Positions 35,709 through 50,819 are shown, counted from the stretch's first letter. The stretch is 64,000 nt of DNA from Fennellomyces sp. T-0311 (GCA_025266875.1 JALLLT010000008.1:248001-312000); one strand, 5' to 3'. Numbers and translations: made by a program. The notes: generated from the sequence alone by a model not told the origin.

Positions 35709-36488
35709 TTAGCTACTTGGTTGTTCTCCATTTTCCTCCAGATCTCTATTTCCATCACTCGTCTTGCTCTGGTTTTGATTACTACGCCAATTGTGTCCAC
35801 AGAAAATAAGGATGCCGATGGCAAAAAGACCAAAATACCGACTGAGAATAAGGCTTGCAATTACCCGCTCTAAAGAAGGACCATAATAATCCGAGGCAGA
35901 AGAAGCATCAATCGTAACACCGATGTTGGCAACGATGAGCAGGAAAATGTACATATAAAGCGAGGATGAAAAGTGTCGGAAATCCGATGTGTCGCTTATG
36001 AGCTGCAAAAAAGCAAAGAAAACATAACCCCACAATCCATAGGCTTGGAAGTATATAACGCCTTGCGTTGCTGTTGCTGAAAACGTATAACTGCTGTCAG
36101 TGTAGAAAGAACCGATAGTTGCACATACGCCGACGGCACAAAGAACCATGACCAAAGTCCAAAAGTAGCCAAACAGTGTAGGGGAAAAATCGAAGCCCAT
36201 GCGCTTCTTTCCCTTCTTTTCACTGGACGCTGCCCATATGCTGTCAAACACAGTGAACCATAGCATTGGAGTCGCAATTGCACCGAGAAAATAGGTGCCG
36301 ATGACATAGGAGTAATCTGTACCGACCAACAGAAGTACTGGAACAAGTAAGTATGCGAGAGCTGCTATGCTTGCACCAATGTAGGGTCGGAATCGACCAA
36401 GAGAGATGATACGGAAAAGAAGCGCGAGAATCGAGAGGGCAGCGAGTGCCAGTTGAAGATAGATCAGGACGACTATTGCTTCAGCCAT
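35709..36488 (-). CDS. Polytopic membrane protein, about seven helices (paralogue of 50909-51694)
   Basis: Single-exon gene for 259 residues with about seven hydrophobic segments and a polar, acidic C-terminal tail (SNQNQSKTSDGNRDLEENGE). No named family recognised. It shares an order of short blocks with the protein at 50909-51694: LWFTVFDSIWAA / LWYTVFDSMRAA, a YGLW block followed by FLQ, FRHFSSSLYMYIFLLIVANI / FRHFIKSLSSYVFFLVLVNV, and GHNWR / GHSWR just after the last helix. The two are diverged paralogues. A TATA-like ATATTTAAA lies about 75 bases upstream of the ATG. It could be a transporter, channel or receptor; nothing in the sequence decides. Confidence 0.75.
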   Translation of the reverse strand: MAEAIVVLIYLQLALAALSILALLFRIISLGRFRPYIGASIAALAYLLVPVLLLVGTDYSYVIGTYFLGAIATPMLWFTVFDSIWAASSEKKGKKRMGFDFSPTLFGYFWTLVMVLCAVGVCATIGSFYTDSSYTFSATATQGVIYFQAYGLWGYVFFAFLQLISDTSDFRHFSSSLYMYIFLLIVANIGVTIDASSASDYYGPSLERVIASLILSRYFGLFAIGILIFCGHNWRSNQNQSKTSDGNRDLEENGEQPSS

Positions 36489-36918
36489 GATGGTACTGTT
36501 GTTTTTGTAAAAAAGAAGATAAGAAGATAGAGAGTATAGTGCCTGGATGTCAATTTCGAGATAGAGATATTTAAACTTTTCCTATGGTTACACAAAAATT
36601 AGAAACTTGGTTTGCTGAGCAGCTTCGCACTAATCGAACCAAGCTTGCCGGATCATGTTCCACAGTTCGTTTTTTCTGACATGGTATTTTTGAAAATAAA
36701 ATGAGAAGATATCAAAACGATGGATATGGAGATATCTAATGGCCGAATTAACTGAACTTCCAATCTTGTTTATCTAGCTACTCTATGCGTCAGTCAAACA
36801 ACACTGCGGTGTATCTTAGTGTTGCTGCGCATTTGTACGACGCAAAATTTCCCATTTTCTGAGGTCCTATTTTTATGTATGTCCAGGCAATGTTCGAATC
36901 CTTCCATACAACATATTA
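36489..36918. other. Promoter side of the membrane-protein gene
   Basis: No gene. A TATA-like stretch lies near 36565; the right end abuts the inverted-repeat element at 36919. Confidence 0.4.
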
Positions 36919-37696
36919 GGGGAGTTCAGTGAACTTCCATAAAATCATAAACATAAAAATCAAGATTTGCCATTCAATTACCGATGTCCAATGAGATTTT
37001 TATGTCATTGAGAGCGCACTGAACGCCCCTGACATAAACTTCTGCCATAACAATCATAAAATATGCATCTGTTAAGATGTGGTTACGCAATATTTCCTGT
37101 TTAAACTCGGGCAAAGGAAGCTTGTTGACAGCTTTCATTAACAAATTGCACTTCTGTTATCCATTTGCTACTCTTGTCTGCTACTTCTGTAGCTCCTCAA
37201 TTGTTAAATGAGGTGTCTCCTCCAGGATCTGCACCTAATAATTCTTACCAAAATTCTTTTGATCATAATCATCGTTATCCAACGCTGCAGGCTCAATCTG
37301 TTTGTCAATGTCATCAGTATCAAAGCATTTTTCAATCTTAATTCTGATGCTCCTGATCCGCACACCAATAGGTTTGTAAGCCATGGCCACAACGTGATGG
37401 TCATAGCGATAGCTATGTGAGTCACCTTGGCTTGCACAGTGTCGGAGTACCTCTTCTGTCAGTCATCTCAGCTCCTTGGTAACACAATCGACATCCGCTC
37501 ATTTCGCCCACCCAATTACATTTTATGACACTTTTTTATGATTGTCGCCTTCTTTATGACGATTTCAAAGTGTCATAAACATAAACGATGGCATAAACAT
37601 AAACATAAACTGTCGGAATTTCACTACCCAATCACGTCTCTTCGGAAAATCGGCTTTTTTATGTTTATGATTTTATGGAAGTTCACTGAACTCCCC
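36919..37696. mobile_element. Non-autonomous inverted-repeat element (MITE-like), 778 bases
   Basis: Ends are near-perfect inverted repeats of about 40 bases: GGGGAGTTCAGTGAACTTCC at the left, then ATAAAATCATAAACATAAAA, and the complement at 37657-37696 ending GTTCACTGAACTCCCC. Flanking bases TA on both sides fit a TA target duplication, as in Tc1/mariner-type elements. No transposase inside. An internal CACTGAACGCCCCT at about 37018-37031 resembles the end sequence inverted and would delimit a nested unit of about 112 bases. Many ATAAACATAAAC units lie near the right end. Confidence 0.75.
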
Positions 37697-38478
37697 TATT
37701 ATTTATTTTATCGGAGGTAATAGACCTGCAAGAGTGATATCTGATTTTACAATGAAGTCCACTCTATCTTAATTGAGTACTAGAAAAGCACCTCTTATAA
37801 ATTTTAAACCGTGTTTACCTTTGTCATCGATTTCGGGAGTACCTTATTTCAAAAAGTTCCCAAATTATTTGTATATCACATAAAATGTACACGAAGTAGT
37901 AATTCATAATTGAGTTTCTCAAATACTAGCTAAAAAGTTATGAATGCAAAATAGTTATGCAATGCAATATCTGTAGTGGTAGTAATGTCAATGGTACTAT
38001 TTGCTGTTGTGGCTGAAAGCTAAAGTGGTTTGCAACCAATGTTGATATTAAAAATAGTTAGATTATTAACGCTACACATTTGTACTACTTTGAGATTGTT
38101 CAATATGAAACTTTGTATCTACAAATCACATCGATGCTTCGTCGAGTCAAACATGGATCACATTTGGGAATTGTAGCAATACACCACGTGATATATACCT
38201 TAGCTTTCGATAATATTGCGATTCTGAGATCATCATCTAGCTTTAACTTGAACGAATCGTTATGACGATGAGTTCTTGGTTTATTCAAAAATGCACTCCA
38301 CAAGTCATATATAGACATTAGGTACGTTGGTATGTACACTGCAAAAAAATTTTGGGTGAATTTTGGGTGAATGAGTTTTTGAGGTGATTAAACATAAGCA
38401 TTTTGACAGCTATTAGGTCTAGGCAGTATTGTCATTTTTAGTGAGTATTTTCTATTGGATCGGTAAAAGAGTTCGACC
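37697..38478. other. Spacer between two inverted-repeat elements
   Basis: AT-rich, no gene supported. An open frame at 38080-38265 has no motif. Confidence 0.4.
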
Positions 38479-38564
38479 GGGAATTGATACGGGTGTCCGC
38501 TCGGATCGCTTATGGGTGTCCGCCATTTTCTGTAGCTTAGTCCAGACGCCCCTGCATACAATAC
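38479..38564 (+). repeat. Left 86-base terminal inverted repeat
   Basis: Reverse complement of 39894-39979 apart from about five substitutions. Confidence 0.8.
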
Positions 38565-39601
38565 ACTTCCATATATAGTATCTTAACGAAGTAATCTCTC
38601 TTTTATATGTATCCGGATGTTTATGTAGGGTATAACATACTGCTCGAAAAATTGTATAAAAAATAAATGGAAAATGAAAGGTATGTAAAGTAAAGTATGT
38701 ATCAGATATCTATGAAGATGAGCTGTTGGCAACAAAAATCCAAAACCAAAATGCTATCTATAATGGGCATCGTCTTCCAAATAAAATTATATTTTTTCAA
38801 CTACAATAGGCATCGCCAACAAGTTTGAAGACCATAAACATTGTGTTCTTCCATTCTCCGTAGAGCTTTTTCCTTTGACGTGTAATTCACTTTCTTAGGT
38901 TGTCAATCTCATACCAATTCTGCAATTTACGACATGATGGTGACCACGGCAGCGTTCTGATACGACGCGTGCGCACGATTCGCGTTCCTTCATCCATATA
39001 TCGATCGTATCCTCGTAGATAGTCTGGTAGTCGGTGTCGTACTATTGCTCTTTCCGGAATGTACTTAGCAGAGATGCATCTGTGATAATGATTGCCGTGG
39101 CTGACATGATAATTCGCATAAAGATGAATTTGGATAAAAGAAGAATCGGATAAAACATCCAATAACGAGAAAATGCTAGAAGGATAGTAAAAGATGTGCC
39201 GTAGTCAACAGTATAAATAAGGCACTAGATTAGCATATGAAAAGACAATCAGAAAGGAGATTTATTTTACCGTCTCAGTGACTCTCTTATTGTTACTAAT
39301 TGAACCTTCTGCATTACATGGTATATCCGAACGCAAATACACCTACTTTCCGTGCTATTAAATGCACATATTGTAAACATATTTGCACAGAAAAGTGGGC
39401 GTTCAGTTTATAATGTAAACAACAGATGTGCGTCATGAAAACTACTTTAAATTACTTTCAGTATTTTCTGTCGCTCAACTCTAACACGGACTGCACTTAG
39501 AACTTCTATATACTTTGATAAAAAAAATATCAAACCTGTAGACATATACTATAAGGGTCTCCTTCTCTACTCCCAGAACTCGTATATCACACTGCTTTAT
39601 A

Positions 39602-39773
39602 CAGTGGCCGCTTTATATAGCGATATTTTATATAACGATAATTCGATATAACGATACAATTCTCGATGCACCAAAACGGTAATCTCTGCCAAATCCCATT
39701 TTATATAACGATATTTCGATATAACGATAAAGTTTGGGCTGCACCATCGTATCGTTATATAAAGCGACCACTG
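39602..39773. mobile_element. Pogo/Tc1-type MITE, 172 bases, nested
   Basis: Ends CAGTGGCCGCTTTATATAGC and its near-complement (GTTATATAAAGCGACCACTG), flanked by TA on each side. CAGT ends with a TA duplication are typical of pogo/Fot1-like elements. Internal ATATAACGATA units repeat in both orientations. It is inserted inside the 1.5-kb element at 38479-39979, so it is younger. Confidence 0.8.
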
Positions 39774-39893
39774 TATATGATATAGACGGATAGATACATA
39801 TGCACTATGTAAATGAAAAAGCAAAATGAAAAAGCGGACACCCGTAAGATATATACGCGGACACCCATAAGCAACAGCTCTATGATTGGACAG

Positions 39894-39979
39894 GTATTAT
39901 ATGCAGGGGCATCTTGACTAAGCTACAGAAAATGGCGGACACCCATAAGGGATCCCAGCGGACACCCGTATCAATTCCC
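39894..39979 (-). repeat. Right 86-base terminal inverted repeat
   Basis: Inverted partner of 38479-38564. Confidence 0.8.
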
Positions 39980-40440
39980 TTCTCACAAATGGAGTCTCGA
40001 TTAGGAAATCGTGAACAAATTTCCTTTTATACTCTTCTCAAAAATCATTTTTGAGATGATCCAAACCTCTCTAATACCATCATAATCAGTTACTAGGCTC
40101 CAAACCTCGAGTGGCAAGGTCAACTCATGTGATATGAAAAAAGTATTGGAATGTTATTGTCAATCTAAGGAAGCTTCAAACCATCAGCAAGATAATCCTG
40201 TAGAGTGGTGCATGTGATGCAAGAGGTCAAGTTTTGTTTATTACATGTCAAGATTTAGAAATTTCCGCAGATCTTGCTGTCGACAGGAATAGGAAAGTCG
40301 TGGATTAACCACTTTGATCTTTAAGAACGCATCAACAGTACATGTATCCGACGTTTCCATATAAAACTAGTACACATACTTCCAAAAAATGTATCACGGA
40401 AAGCTACTCAGGGTTAACTTTACTTTCATTACAACGTTAA
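39980..40440. other. Intergenic, 3' side of the kinesin gene
   Basis: No gene seen; presumably 3' UTR and spacer. Confidence 0.4.
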
Positions 40441-43190
<2,750 letters not shown>

Positions 43191-43451
43191 GCCGTTAGAA
43201 TATAAGCTATATGGATATTAGATCGTGCAGTGCATTAATTATTAATAGTAAGTTTACCTAGGATAATACTTATAAACGGGTTAAACGTTAATGTCTCTGA
43301 AGCTGGAAGTTGATCCACTGCTAGCCATACCTGCTGCAATTCGTATTTTTTCAAGGCATCGAGAAAAAGAGAACTACTCATCGGAATTGGCTTTATTGTT
43401 TCATTAACTGAAAGGAACAAGGAGCGCGCTTCATTTCCTGCGACTAAAGAT

Positions 43452-46400
43452 TTACGCGTGACTAGCCAACTGCTGAAGCTTCTCTTCCAACTTGCGAACG
43501 CGCTCTTCAAGCTTTTCGATCCTATCTTGCGTCGATTTATCAGGTGTGCTGCCTGATTGATACAGCTCATACAATTTGCGATCCAACCACGATTGTTCAT
43601 CTTTGGAGTACAAGTATCGACTGTCCTCAACGTCGTGATAAAGGTCCTTCGCCTTCAGCCCTACCAGTGCTTCGACAGCAGCCATGCGTACATTCAAATT
43701 GGGGTCACGGACTATCTTGGCTATATAGGACATATATGTTAGTTTGTTGCTATTCCCTTTTCCTGTATGGCTTCATTGTTACCCAGTGCCTCCACCGCAA
43801 GCTTCTGGAACCGCTCGTCTTGGTGCTCCGCCGAATACTTAAGGCCGTGGATAGCTTGTGCACGCGCACGCACAGGCTCGATATTGTATCCAACATGGTC
43901 CAAGAGATACTTGAAGCAATCTATACTGCGGTGGTACCCCAGAGCTACGGATCACGACATGTTAATATTACATAGATACGATCCGGCAGCCCACCTTTCA
44001 ATGCGCCACCGCGGATAATAGCGTGCTGGCCAATCTTCTTGTCGTCCTTAGCAACTTGCAAAAGATATTCGATATCTGCGTTGTTCCTTTGAGCTGCAAG
44101 TGAAACAAGAGCTGCAGCATGCGCTCTGTATATACCCAACATATTAATGCACTACTTGCTGCCGACAGATATATTAAAGCATACCTGTAAGGCAGCTCGA
44201 CGGCTCGCGACAAAAGGTCCAAGATGGCATTTCGTAAGCAATCCTCTTGTATTTGGCATGCTGCAACTACGTGAACCAGCGCTATTGGATTCTTCTCCCT
44301 TTTCACCATGGCGGCAAGGATTTTTAAAGCAAGAGCGCTCTTTTGTTTTGCAAGTAATGCCGCAACTGATTCAATACTTTAATATGACGTCGTTGCAGCA
44401 TAAATACGCTGAGTAATACCTTGAGAACGAACGCCATAAAATGGTTCATCAAAAATGTGCTCTTCGACATACTTGAGTGCCGAATATGCACCACTCTTGA
44501 TCAGCTCTGCGTATGCCCAGGTACGATTAGGAACATCTTCTGCACGGGTCGCGGTGTTCTCCAAAATCCGCTGATCAGGTGTCATATCCAAGGTATGTAG
44601 TACCGTAAAGTTCGGATCGACACGGAGGATCATGGGTTGTGAATCTTTGTCCGGAAGAGCAAATGATGCAGTGGCACTCGCCTCACGATCAAACGTCAAA
44701 GTTTTGTTGTACTTCCTTCCTTTGTTGTCGACAAGTTCAATATCAAGGTCGAATGCAAACAAAGGAATTTCGCTGTTTATCTGGCTTTGGGAGATTGTGA
44801 TTTGGACCGTTCCTTGACTTAGATCGTAGTTATACGATCCTTTAAGCTGAGGATATCCTTTTGAGTAAACCCATTCATCGAAGAAGCGAGTGAGATTGAG
44901 ACCAGATGCTCTCTCTAGAGATGTTTGAAAATCGCTTGTTTGAACTGTCTTTGCTGAGAATGTTTCGATGTAGCTTTTCACACCAGCCCAGAATGCATCG
45001 TCGCCGAGAATCGAACGTAACATATGAACACGCCATGCACCGCCCGGGTACGTGTGGGAGTCGTATAAATCCCACGATGAATCATAAACGCGCGTAACAA
45101 GAGGTCGCTAGTTCAAGTATGTCAATTGGCTACTTCCTTCCCGTATGAAATACCATATCTACTATTTATACTTACCATGTAATCCTTGTTGCATTCCTTG
45201 ATGTATGATTGAGCGTTCATGACCATCTCGTACCGGAAATCATCCTCCGACAGATTATCCTGCAACCAGCCTACAGAATTGTTTTTAGCTATGTATGGTT
45301 GTGGATTCCCATCACCTACAAGATTCCATGTACTGGGCCCAGCTTTCCTATAATGTACATTGTATGAGTTCGGATGTTTACAGAATGATAGTTGCTCCTG
45401 CATACCTTTAGCCACACATGTTCAAAGTGACGTATCACCAAGAGATCCCCAAAATAAGTATGAGCTAGAACAGTTTGCATATTAGTGAGAACGGGTATGG
45501 ATGAGCCGAAAAAATTTGGCAGAATGTACCCATTTCATGCACATTGATAGTATCGATGACATATTTGCGTTCCTTGACGAGTTTTTCATCCATGATACAA
45601 ATATCAGACCAAGTTACCTGCAATCGTTACAGCAGCTAGTATTAATGTTTATGTCCCTGCATATAACCCCGCCCTTCAGCTACCAGAGAGATATTTTCCA
45701 TTGCACCACGGATTGCTGGCAGGGCAATTTGATAATACTTAGGCCATGGAACTGCCAAAAATAACTGTCAAGAGCCAGACTTCTTTTTTTTGATAGTTAT
45801 AGTAATCTTATCGTTACATGGTACACCGAGTTTAGCTTGAAGCCATCGCATCATATCAGGAGTTTCGTCAAAGGTACGTTTAATATCAGCAGGTGCATAG
45901 CTGCGCGCTGAGTAATACTAAAAGCCATATGTAAGGTTACACTACTTACAAAGAGGGGTAAAACTTACTTTAATGGGCCTTCCGTCAACTTGACCAGCGT
46001 CCACACAGGTAAATTCACCCACAGCAAAACATATTAGGTACGATGGGCTGAGGGGATGCAAGTTAGCTTCTATTGCTTATTACTATATCTCTCTCACGAC
46101 AACAGTTTTTTCTTACCAAGGATATTTCAATTCCCAACGAGTAGTCGTAATACCGTTTTCTGTATGCTCGGAAAGCAAGCTTCCGTTCGCGAGAGAAGTA
46201 TATTGAGCAGGTGCAGAGATGGACCACGTCAGTGTTGTACGAATTGTCGGGAAATCGATCGTAGGCAACCAATGGCGAGCTCTATAAGCATGGGAGCCGG
46301 GAGCACCCACGATGAGTTTATTTTGTGTGCTGTGCGTGTGTGTATGTTTTTCATTGTTTAGTCACTCACTTTTCTGTTTCATGGTCAGTGATCGCCCAAC

Positions 46401-46904
46401 AACAATCCTTGTCTGTAATGAGGGAGTCCTCGTTTTGAAAATATAGTCCGGCAACAGGGTGATCAATAACATATTTCACAGTTACTTTGCGTTGCACGTT
46501 CTTTTCAAATGGCTCAGGCCAAGATAACTGAATTTGGTGTCCATCATAGCTGTGCGATGCACCTTCGATGCGAAGGTATAGAAAGCCTTCGGCGTTCAGA
46601 ACTGCGCTGGACAAGTCTTTCTTATTTTTGATCAACGCTTGACCACCGTGTTCAAACGTAATCGTGACAGTGGCCTCTAGACGCTTATCCTTTAGGTCAC
46701 CGATTTTTAGCTGAATGTCTATCACAATTTTGTTGTTAATACATAAGATCACTAGCGAAGACACCCAGTATATCGCTTCTTTCTTGGAGTTAAGTACTAC
46801 ATACCTAGATGCTTCGGCTCAATCACCACATGAGGTGCATATTGATTAACTGCGTTGGCAGAAGCAAAGTAAGAGTAAAATCCTTTACAACAACGATTTG
46901 GCAT
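43452..46904 (-). CDS. M1-family zinc metallo-aminopeptidase
   Basis: Zinc aminopeptidase (gluzincin, M1) with about ten introns and roughly 870-900 residues. Start MPNRCCKGFYSYFASANAVN at 46904; the next exon continues DIQLKIGDLKDKRLEA (acceptor at TGATAG). Active site: RGAMENISL (exopeptidase GAMEN motif) and HEMAHTYFGDLLVIRHFEHV followed by WLKE. This gives HEXXH plus a downstream Glu, restored by an intron between HEM and AHT. Then GGAWRVHMLRSILGDDAFWA and RFFDEWVYSKGYPQL. The C-terminal third is a HEAT-like helical domain (LKYVEEHIFDEPFYGVRSQG onward) ending in an Arg/Lys/Glu coiled coil (DRIEKLEERVRKLEEKLQQL). No signal peptide is obvious, suggesting a cytosolic enzyme. This resembles the M1 group with a HEAT-like tail rather than ERAP-type domains. 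Confidence 0.88.
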
Positions 46905-48180
46905 AACAAGTGAAAGAGACAAGAGTCGGCATGAAAACTCGGAGGGAAATTAGAGTTATGGAATATCTGCACGTCCGACCCTTCGGGTGATTCACTGACC
47001 AATGAAATTAACTGCAGTTGGTCAACTTGGATTAACGTTCTTTGGCTTAACCAACAGACCTTGTCATAAGGATGTCAGCAACAGCATTGAACGTTGACAT
47101 ACGGTGGAAAGGTAATTCCATATGAAATAGCAATTCTTCGATGATTCGTGTCACTGACAACAATGAATGCTCAAGGATACACACTGTCAACCGCTAGTGC
47201 TACTAGAAAGTCCTTTTATTCTGGAAACTTTCTACATTAAAAGCGTACATCTCATAAGCAAATTTATGCGTTAGACAGCATTACCCTACATAGCAAACGC
47301 TTCATGCATACCTTTCGCGGGTAAGCCATAATATATCTTTCTCCTCTCCCACACTCGTTCGTACCAAGCATTTATACGAAAGTCTTGATCTGCGAGAAGG
47401 TAAAATTTAGCTTTCCTTGGGATTAGCATACTCTCAATGTGGAAGTATACCTCTAGATTAAACTAGTGTCTCGTAGCTGTCTTGGCCCCATTGATTGTGT
47501 TTGTTGTGATTTTTTGTATGCTGCAGTATCAGCTACTCATCATAGTCATTTTCGGTCACTATTGACGTATGTTCTGGCCATGTAGAAAACAGTTAAGTTA
47601 TATCAGCGTTCCAAATACTGTGCGAATGACGTAGATTAAGAAAATGATTTGCTTTGGCGTAAAGTAGTATTTGTTGTTTGATCAGGAAGGTAACACTTGG
47701 CGCAGTCTCCTTTCACCAGGAGCATATTTTCACAAGCACAAAACCCTATGTTGTACTATCCATCATACTCAACCATGATAAACAATTCTTTCGTAAACCT
47801 GTATTGTTAGGAATAGAGTTACGTAGCAAAGCAGAGTGTGGGTTCCCCTCTAGGTATGTACTCTCTCTGTACAAAACCAATCGTCGTCGTGATAAGGTTT
47901 AACATCCTATACGTAATCTCCGTCCGCATGCAAGAAAAGTGACACATGATGCTTTCGCAACAATTAAGGGTGGTTTGATAGGTATAGGATCTGCACACGA
48001 CTAAACCCATTACGACCAAGTAGATGTATTATCAACCGGCTTGGACCGAGGTAGTTTCATTACGCGACTAGCCGTCTCACAGATCCTTTCCTAGCTTGCT
48101 GTGGGACACGTATTTTTTCGCTTCATATCAACGAGCAAAGATATTGTATAACGTCGTTTGAAGCACCTGTTTTTTATGAG
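46905..48180. other. Intergenic
   Basis: No coding sequence, tRNA or repeat that I can support. A 74-codon plus-strand frame at 47678-47902 has no motif. Separates the aminopeptidase promoter from the duplicated block. Confidence 0.4.
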
Positions 48181-48199
48181 CTATTTTTGCTGACAGTTG

Positions 48200-49700
48200 T
48201 CGCATCGTGCTTTTCGTACGGAACCTGAAGTCGTGCGTTCGAGATTAAGTTTGTTTACGTTTTGCGCCATACAGTATCAAACCCACTTTATAGTATTTCT
48301 CCATTAAATATAAGCACATTTGCTTAAACGTCATTATCTAACTCTTTTTGTATGCTAAGAATGCTGCGCGTCCCCAGTGTAGTACAAAGAAATAACGTTT
48401 TATCTACGTTAAGGGTTTTGTTAACACGAAACAAGCCAGTATCCATAGATTACCAAAAGCGGAACGACTTCCATTTGTGCTCAGTTAAATGATTCGCTAC
48501 AAAAGTATAGAATCAGACAACTTCTTTAGTAAGTATAGTATGATTTGAATCTCCTGTTATTCATTTGAATTACCCACAATTGTTGACTTCTAGTGTGCTT
48601 TTTTCACTGATCGAAGCTAACCTTCATCGGCTAGCTCGAATGCCAACACAATACATACTAAGATTTTGAATTAATGCTCAACTACATCGTTTTATCATCA
48701 CTGATCTACCTAAGCACGGTCGTATCTGATTACTCCTTTCAAGAAGCTTTATCGGTGAACCAATTGGGCGCACGCTCTGATTTGACCTTGCCGTGTATAA
48801 TCTAGGAAGAATATATATGTAACGCGGTTCAGGCTGTGCTACCAAGTGAACATGATCTTTTATTTCCATATTAGCCTATTGCTTTGGATCACCAGTAACT
48901 AAAAATAGCCTTCTGTACATTTGGATCGCAACGGGCAATTACAAGCTTATATCTGTTCTTAAGTAGCAATTAAATTCCATTTGGTATCTTCCGTTGTGTA
49001 TTAGCGATCGCTATCCGTGCGATCAGTCTTATTGAGCATCTCTTGGGCACCGGGTAAATTATTCTTTAGGCCAGGTGTAATTCAACACATGCAGCTCGCT
49101 AATTTTTATATCGGCGCGTTTGCCTCAGCTGTGTTATGGTGCACTGGGTTTGATTCCATGTGAGCACAGTACTACAGCCCCGTTCAAGCTCCGGAAAAAG
49201 TTTAGGTTTGAAACCCTGCTCCATCCTATCATACTCCTCTCTATAACTGACTTGGTGTAACGTGGTTACCACGGAAACAAAAAGCGTGACGGACAGACGG
49301 AGCGATTTCATAATGTCTTTCATTCTCTGTATAGAACGCATGAAAAGGACAGCGTAAGATGAAGCTTACAGGCGTTCCGGTTACCATTTCTGTGAGCTAA
49401 TACACTATATAGGCAGTTCAACCTTATGATCTCGTTCATGTTCGAAAGCAGCTCAATAAACACATCTATACTTTACGGAATATGCCTTCGCGTATTTCCA
49501 TTTCCATTTGCTTTCTTTTTACTTAATCCAAAGTTTTTTTCGGGCGATCACACAGTTAACATTTTATCAAACCACTTTCAAGCTTTATGTTTTTCCCTGT
49601 CTCTGTTAATATTGGATATACACTCAATATACGTTTACCGTCAGTTACATCATAGAGATCATCATACAAACATTAAACAGCACATAAGCCACATCCGTCT
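48200..49700 (+). repeat. Upstream copy of an imperfect tandem duplication (partner about 50220-51600)
   Basis: Segments recur about 1,965 bases downstream in the same order: AGTATAGTATGATTTGAATC (48532, compare 50482), CATTTGAATTACCCACAATT, ATTACCAAAGCGGA near the start, and AATCTAGGAAGAATATATAT before the dead reading frame. Identity is high in patches and interrupted by small indels, so the duplication is old. Confidence 0.65.
48900..49690 (+). pseudogene. Dead upstream copy of the membrane-protein gene at 50909
   Basis: Plus-strand text matches the intact gene at 50909-51694 in patches. Around 48985-49015 (TTAGCGATCGCTATCCGTGC) corresponds to GCTGTTGCTATCCGGGCAAT; around 49135 the translation VLWCTGFDSM-stop-AQYY aligns with VLWYTVFDSMRAAYY; and 49550-49640 (ACATTTTATCAAACCACTTT, then GTTAATATTGGATATACACTC) matches the FRHFIKSL to VNVGYTLD segment. 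In-frame stop codons and indels abolish the frame. Boundaries are approximate. Confidence 0.65.
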
Positions 49701-50819
49701 ACCATGGTGCACCTATCAACATATTTTTGTAGATTCCATTGAGGATGTAGAAGAAGCAACTTACTTAACTTACGTAATATGTAGGAGTTGCACCGATAGC
49801 AAAAGTATGCGTTGAACTATCTTATTAGGTAAATGTTGTTGCTTGGCGGCGTATAGTTCACGAAATTTAGAAAAAATTACTTCCACTGTATCGCATATTC
49901 ACTTTTTACTAATTGCATAATATAGGTAGCAAAGTATTGTCTATGTATTTGTTAGGATTTTTGAATTACAAGGCATCGCAAAAACTTGTTTGATTCCAAT
50001 TTTACGCAGCACTGGTGATACTTTTAAACTTTCACGCTCGTGTAGGCTCTGTGGAAAACAATAATTATTTACAGTCCACAGTGTGAGCTGTGAAATTTTT
50101 ATAAGCGTTCGTGACGATCTGCACGAGCCCATTAAAGAGGATATGAAAACCGGGAACCACTTGCAATAGTGCCTATCACTGATACATACATAGCTATCAT
50201 TTTATTGGTTTTTCTGTGCCTATACCTAATCCGAAGATGCGCTCTTGAGACCAAGTTTTGCCATATTAAACCCACTTTTCCAACTGAACCCTTCGGTTTA
50301 ACTTTTTGCGCATATGTAATGATGCTGCGCAACGAGGAGGTTGTACAAAGAGTTTGTTTTCCGCAAAGTGAGAAAGATTACTTTTTGCATGCCTTGATGC
50401 TTAATTACCAAAGCGGAGCATTTTTTATGTGCCCAGTTATCATTCGTTACCTAAGTACAGGATCACAAAACATCTTTTAGTAAATATAGTATGATTTAAA
50501 TCTCCTGCTACTCATTTGAATTACCCACAATCGTTGACTTTGAGGTGACTTTTTTACAGATCAAATCAAACCGTCATGAACTAGCTCAAATATACCAGCA
50601 TGCTAAGGTTGACTTAGTATCCATTTCTCCGTAGCTTTATCGGCACAAGTACTTCAAATAACATCCGTATCTGGCGACTTTCAAGAGGCTTTACCAGTGA
50701 AACAATTGCTGCGCAAATCTATTAATTGCGCGCACATTCTGATTTGACGCTGTCATATAATCAAGAAGAGCACTATGTGGCACAGTTCAAAATGGTGTTA
50801 CCTAGGCTTCGGTGTATAT

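Larger units (their letters stand above)
38479..39979. mobile_element. 1.5-kb element with 86-base terminal inverted repeats
   Basis: 38479-38564 and 39894-39979 are inverted copies of 86 bases with about five mismatches by eye, starting GGGAATTGATACGGGTGTCC. Each end holds two copies of a GGGTGTCCGC motif; a further pair lies just inside the right end (39834-39876). The interior has no transposase. A 91-codon minus-strand frame (38887-39162, with IVRHRLPDYLRGYDRYMDEG) is unrecognised and may be a remnant. A 172-base pogo-type MITE is inserted at 39602-39773. No clear target duplication. Confidence 0.75.

Noticed and set aside
39597..39824. 75-codon minus-strand frame rich in Tyr/Ile
   Set aside because: It lies almost entirely inside the 172-base MITE and reflects its ATATAACGATA repeats.
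43235..43630. 131-codon minus-strand frame overlapping the end of the aminopeptidase
   Set aside because: Out of phase with the coiled-coil tail that continues the aminopeptidase; a shadow frame.
48160..48250. tRNA-like T-loop sequence (GTGCGTTCGAGATT)
   Set aside because: No matching acceptor, D or anticodon stems could be drawn around it.
50169..50480. 103-codon plus-strand frame upstream of the membrane-protein gene
   Set aside because: It lies in the tandem-duplicated non-coding block; the equivalent region at about 48.2-48.5 kb is not open in the same frame and no family is recognised.
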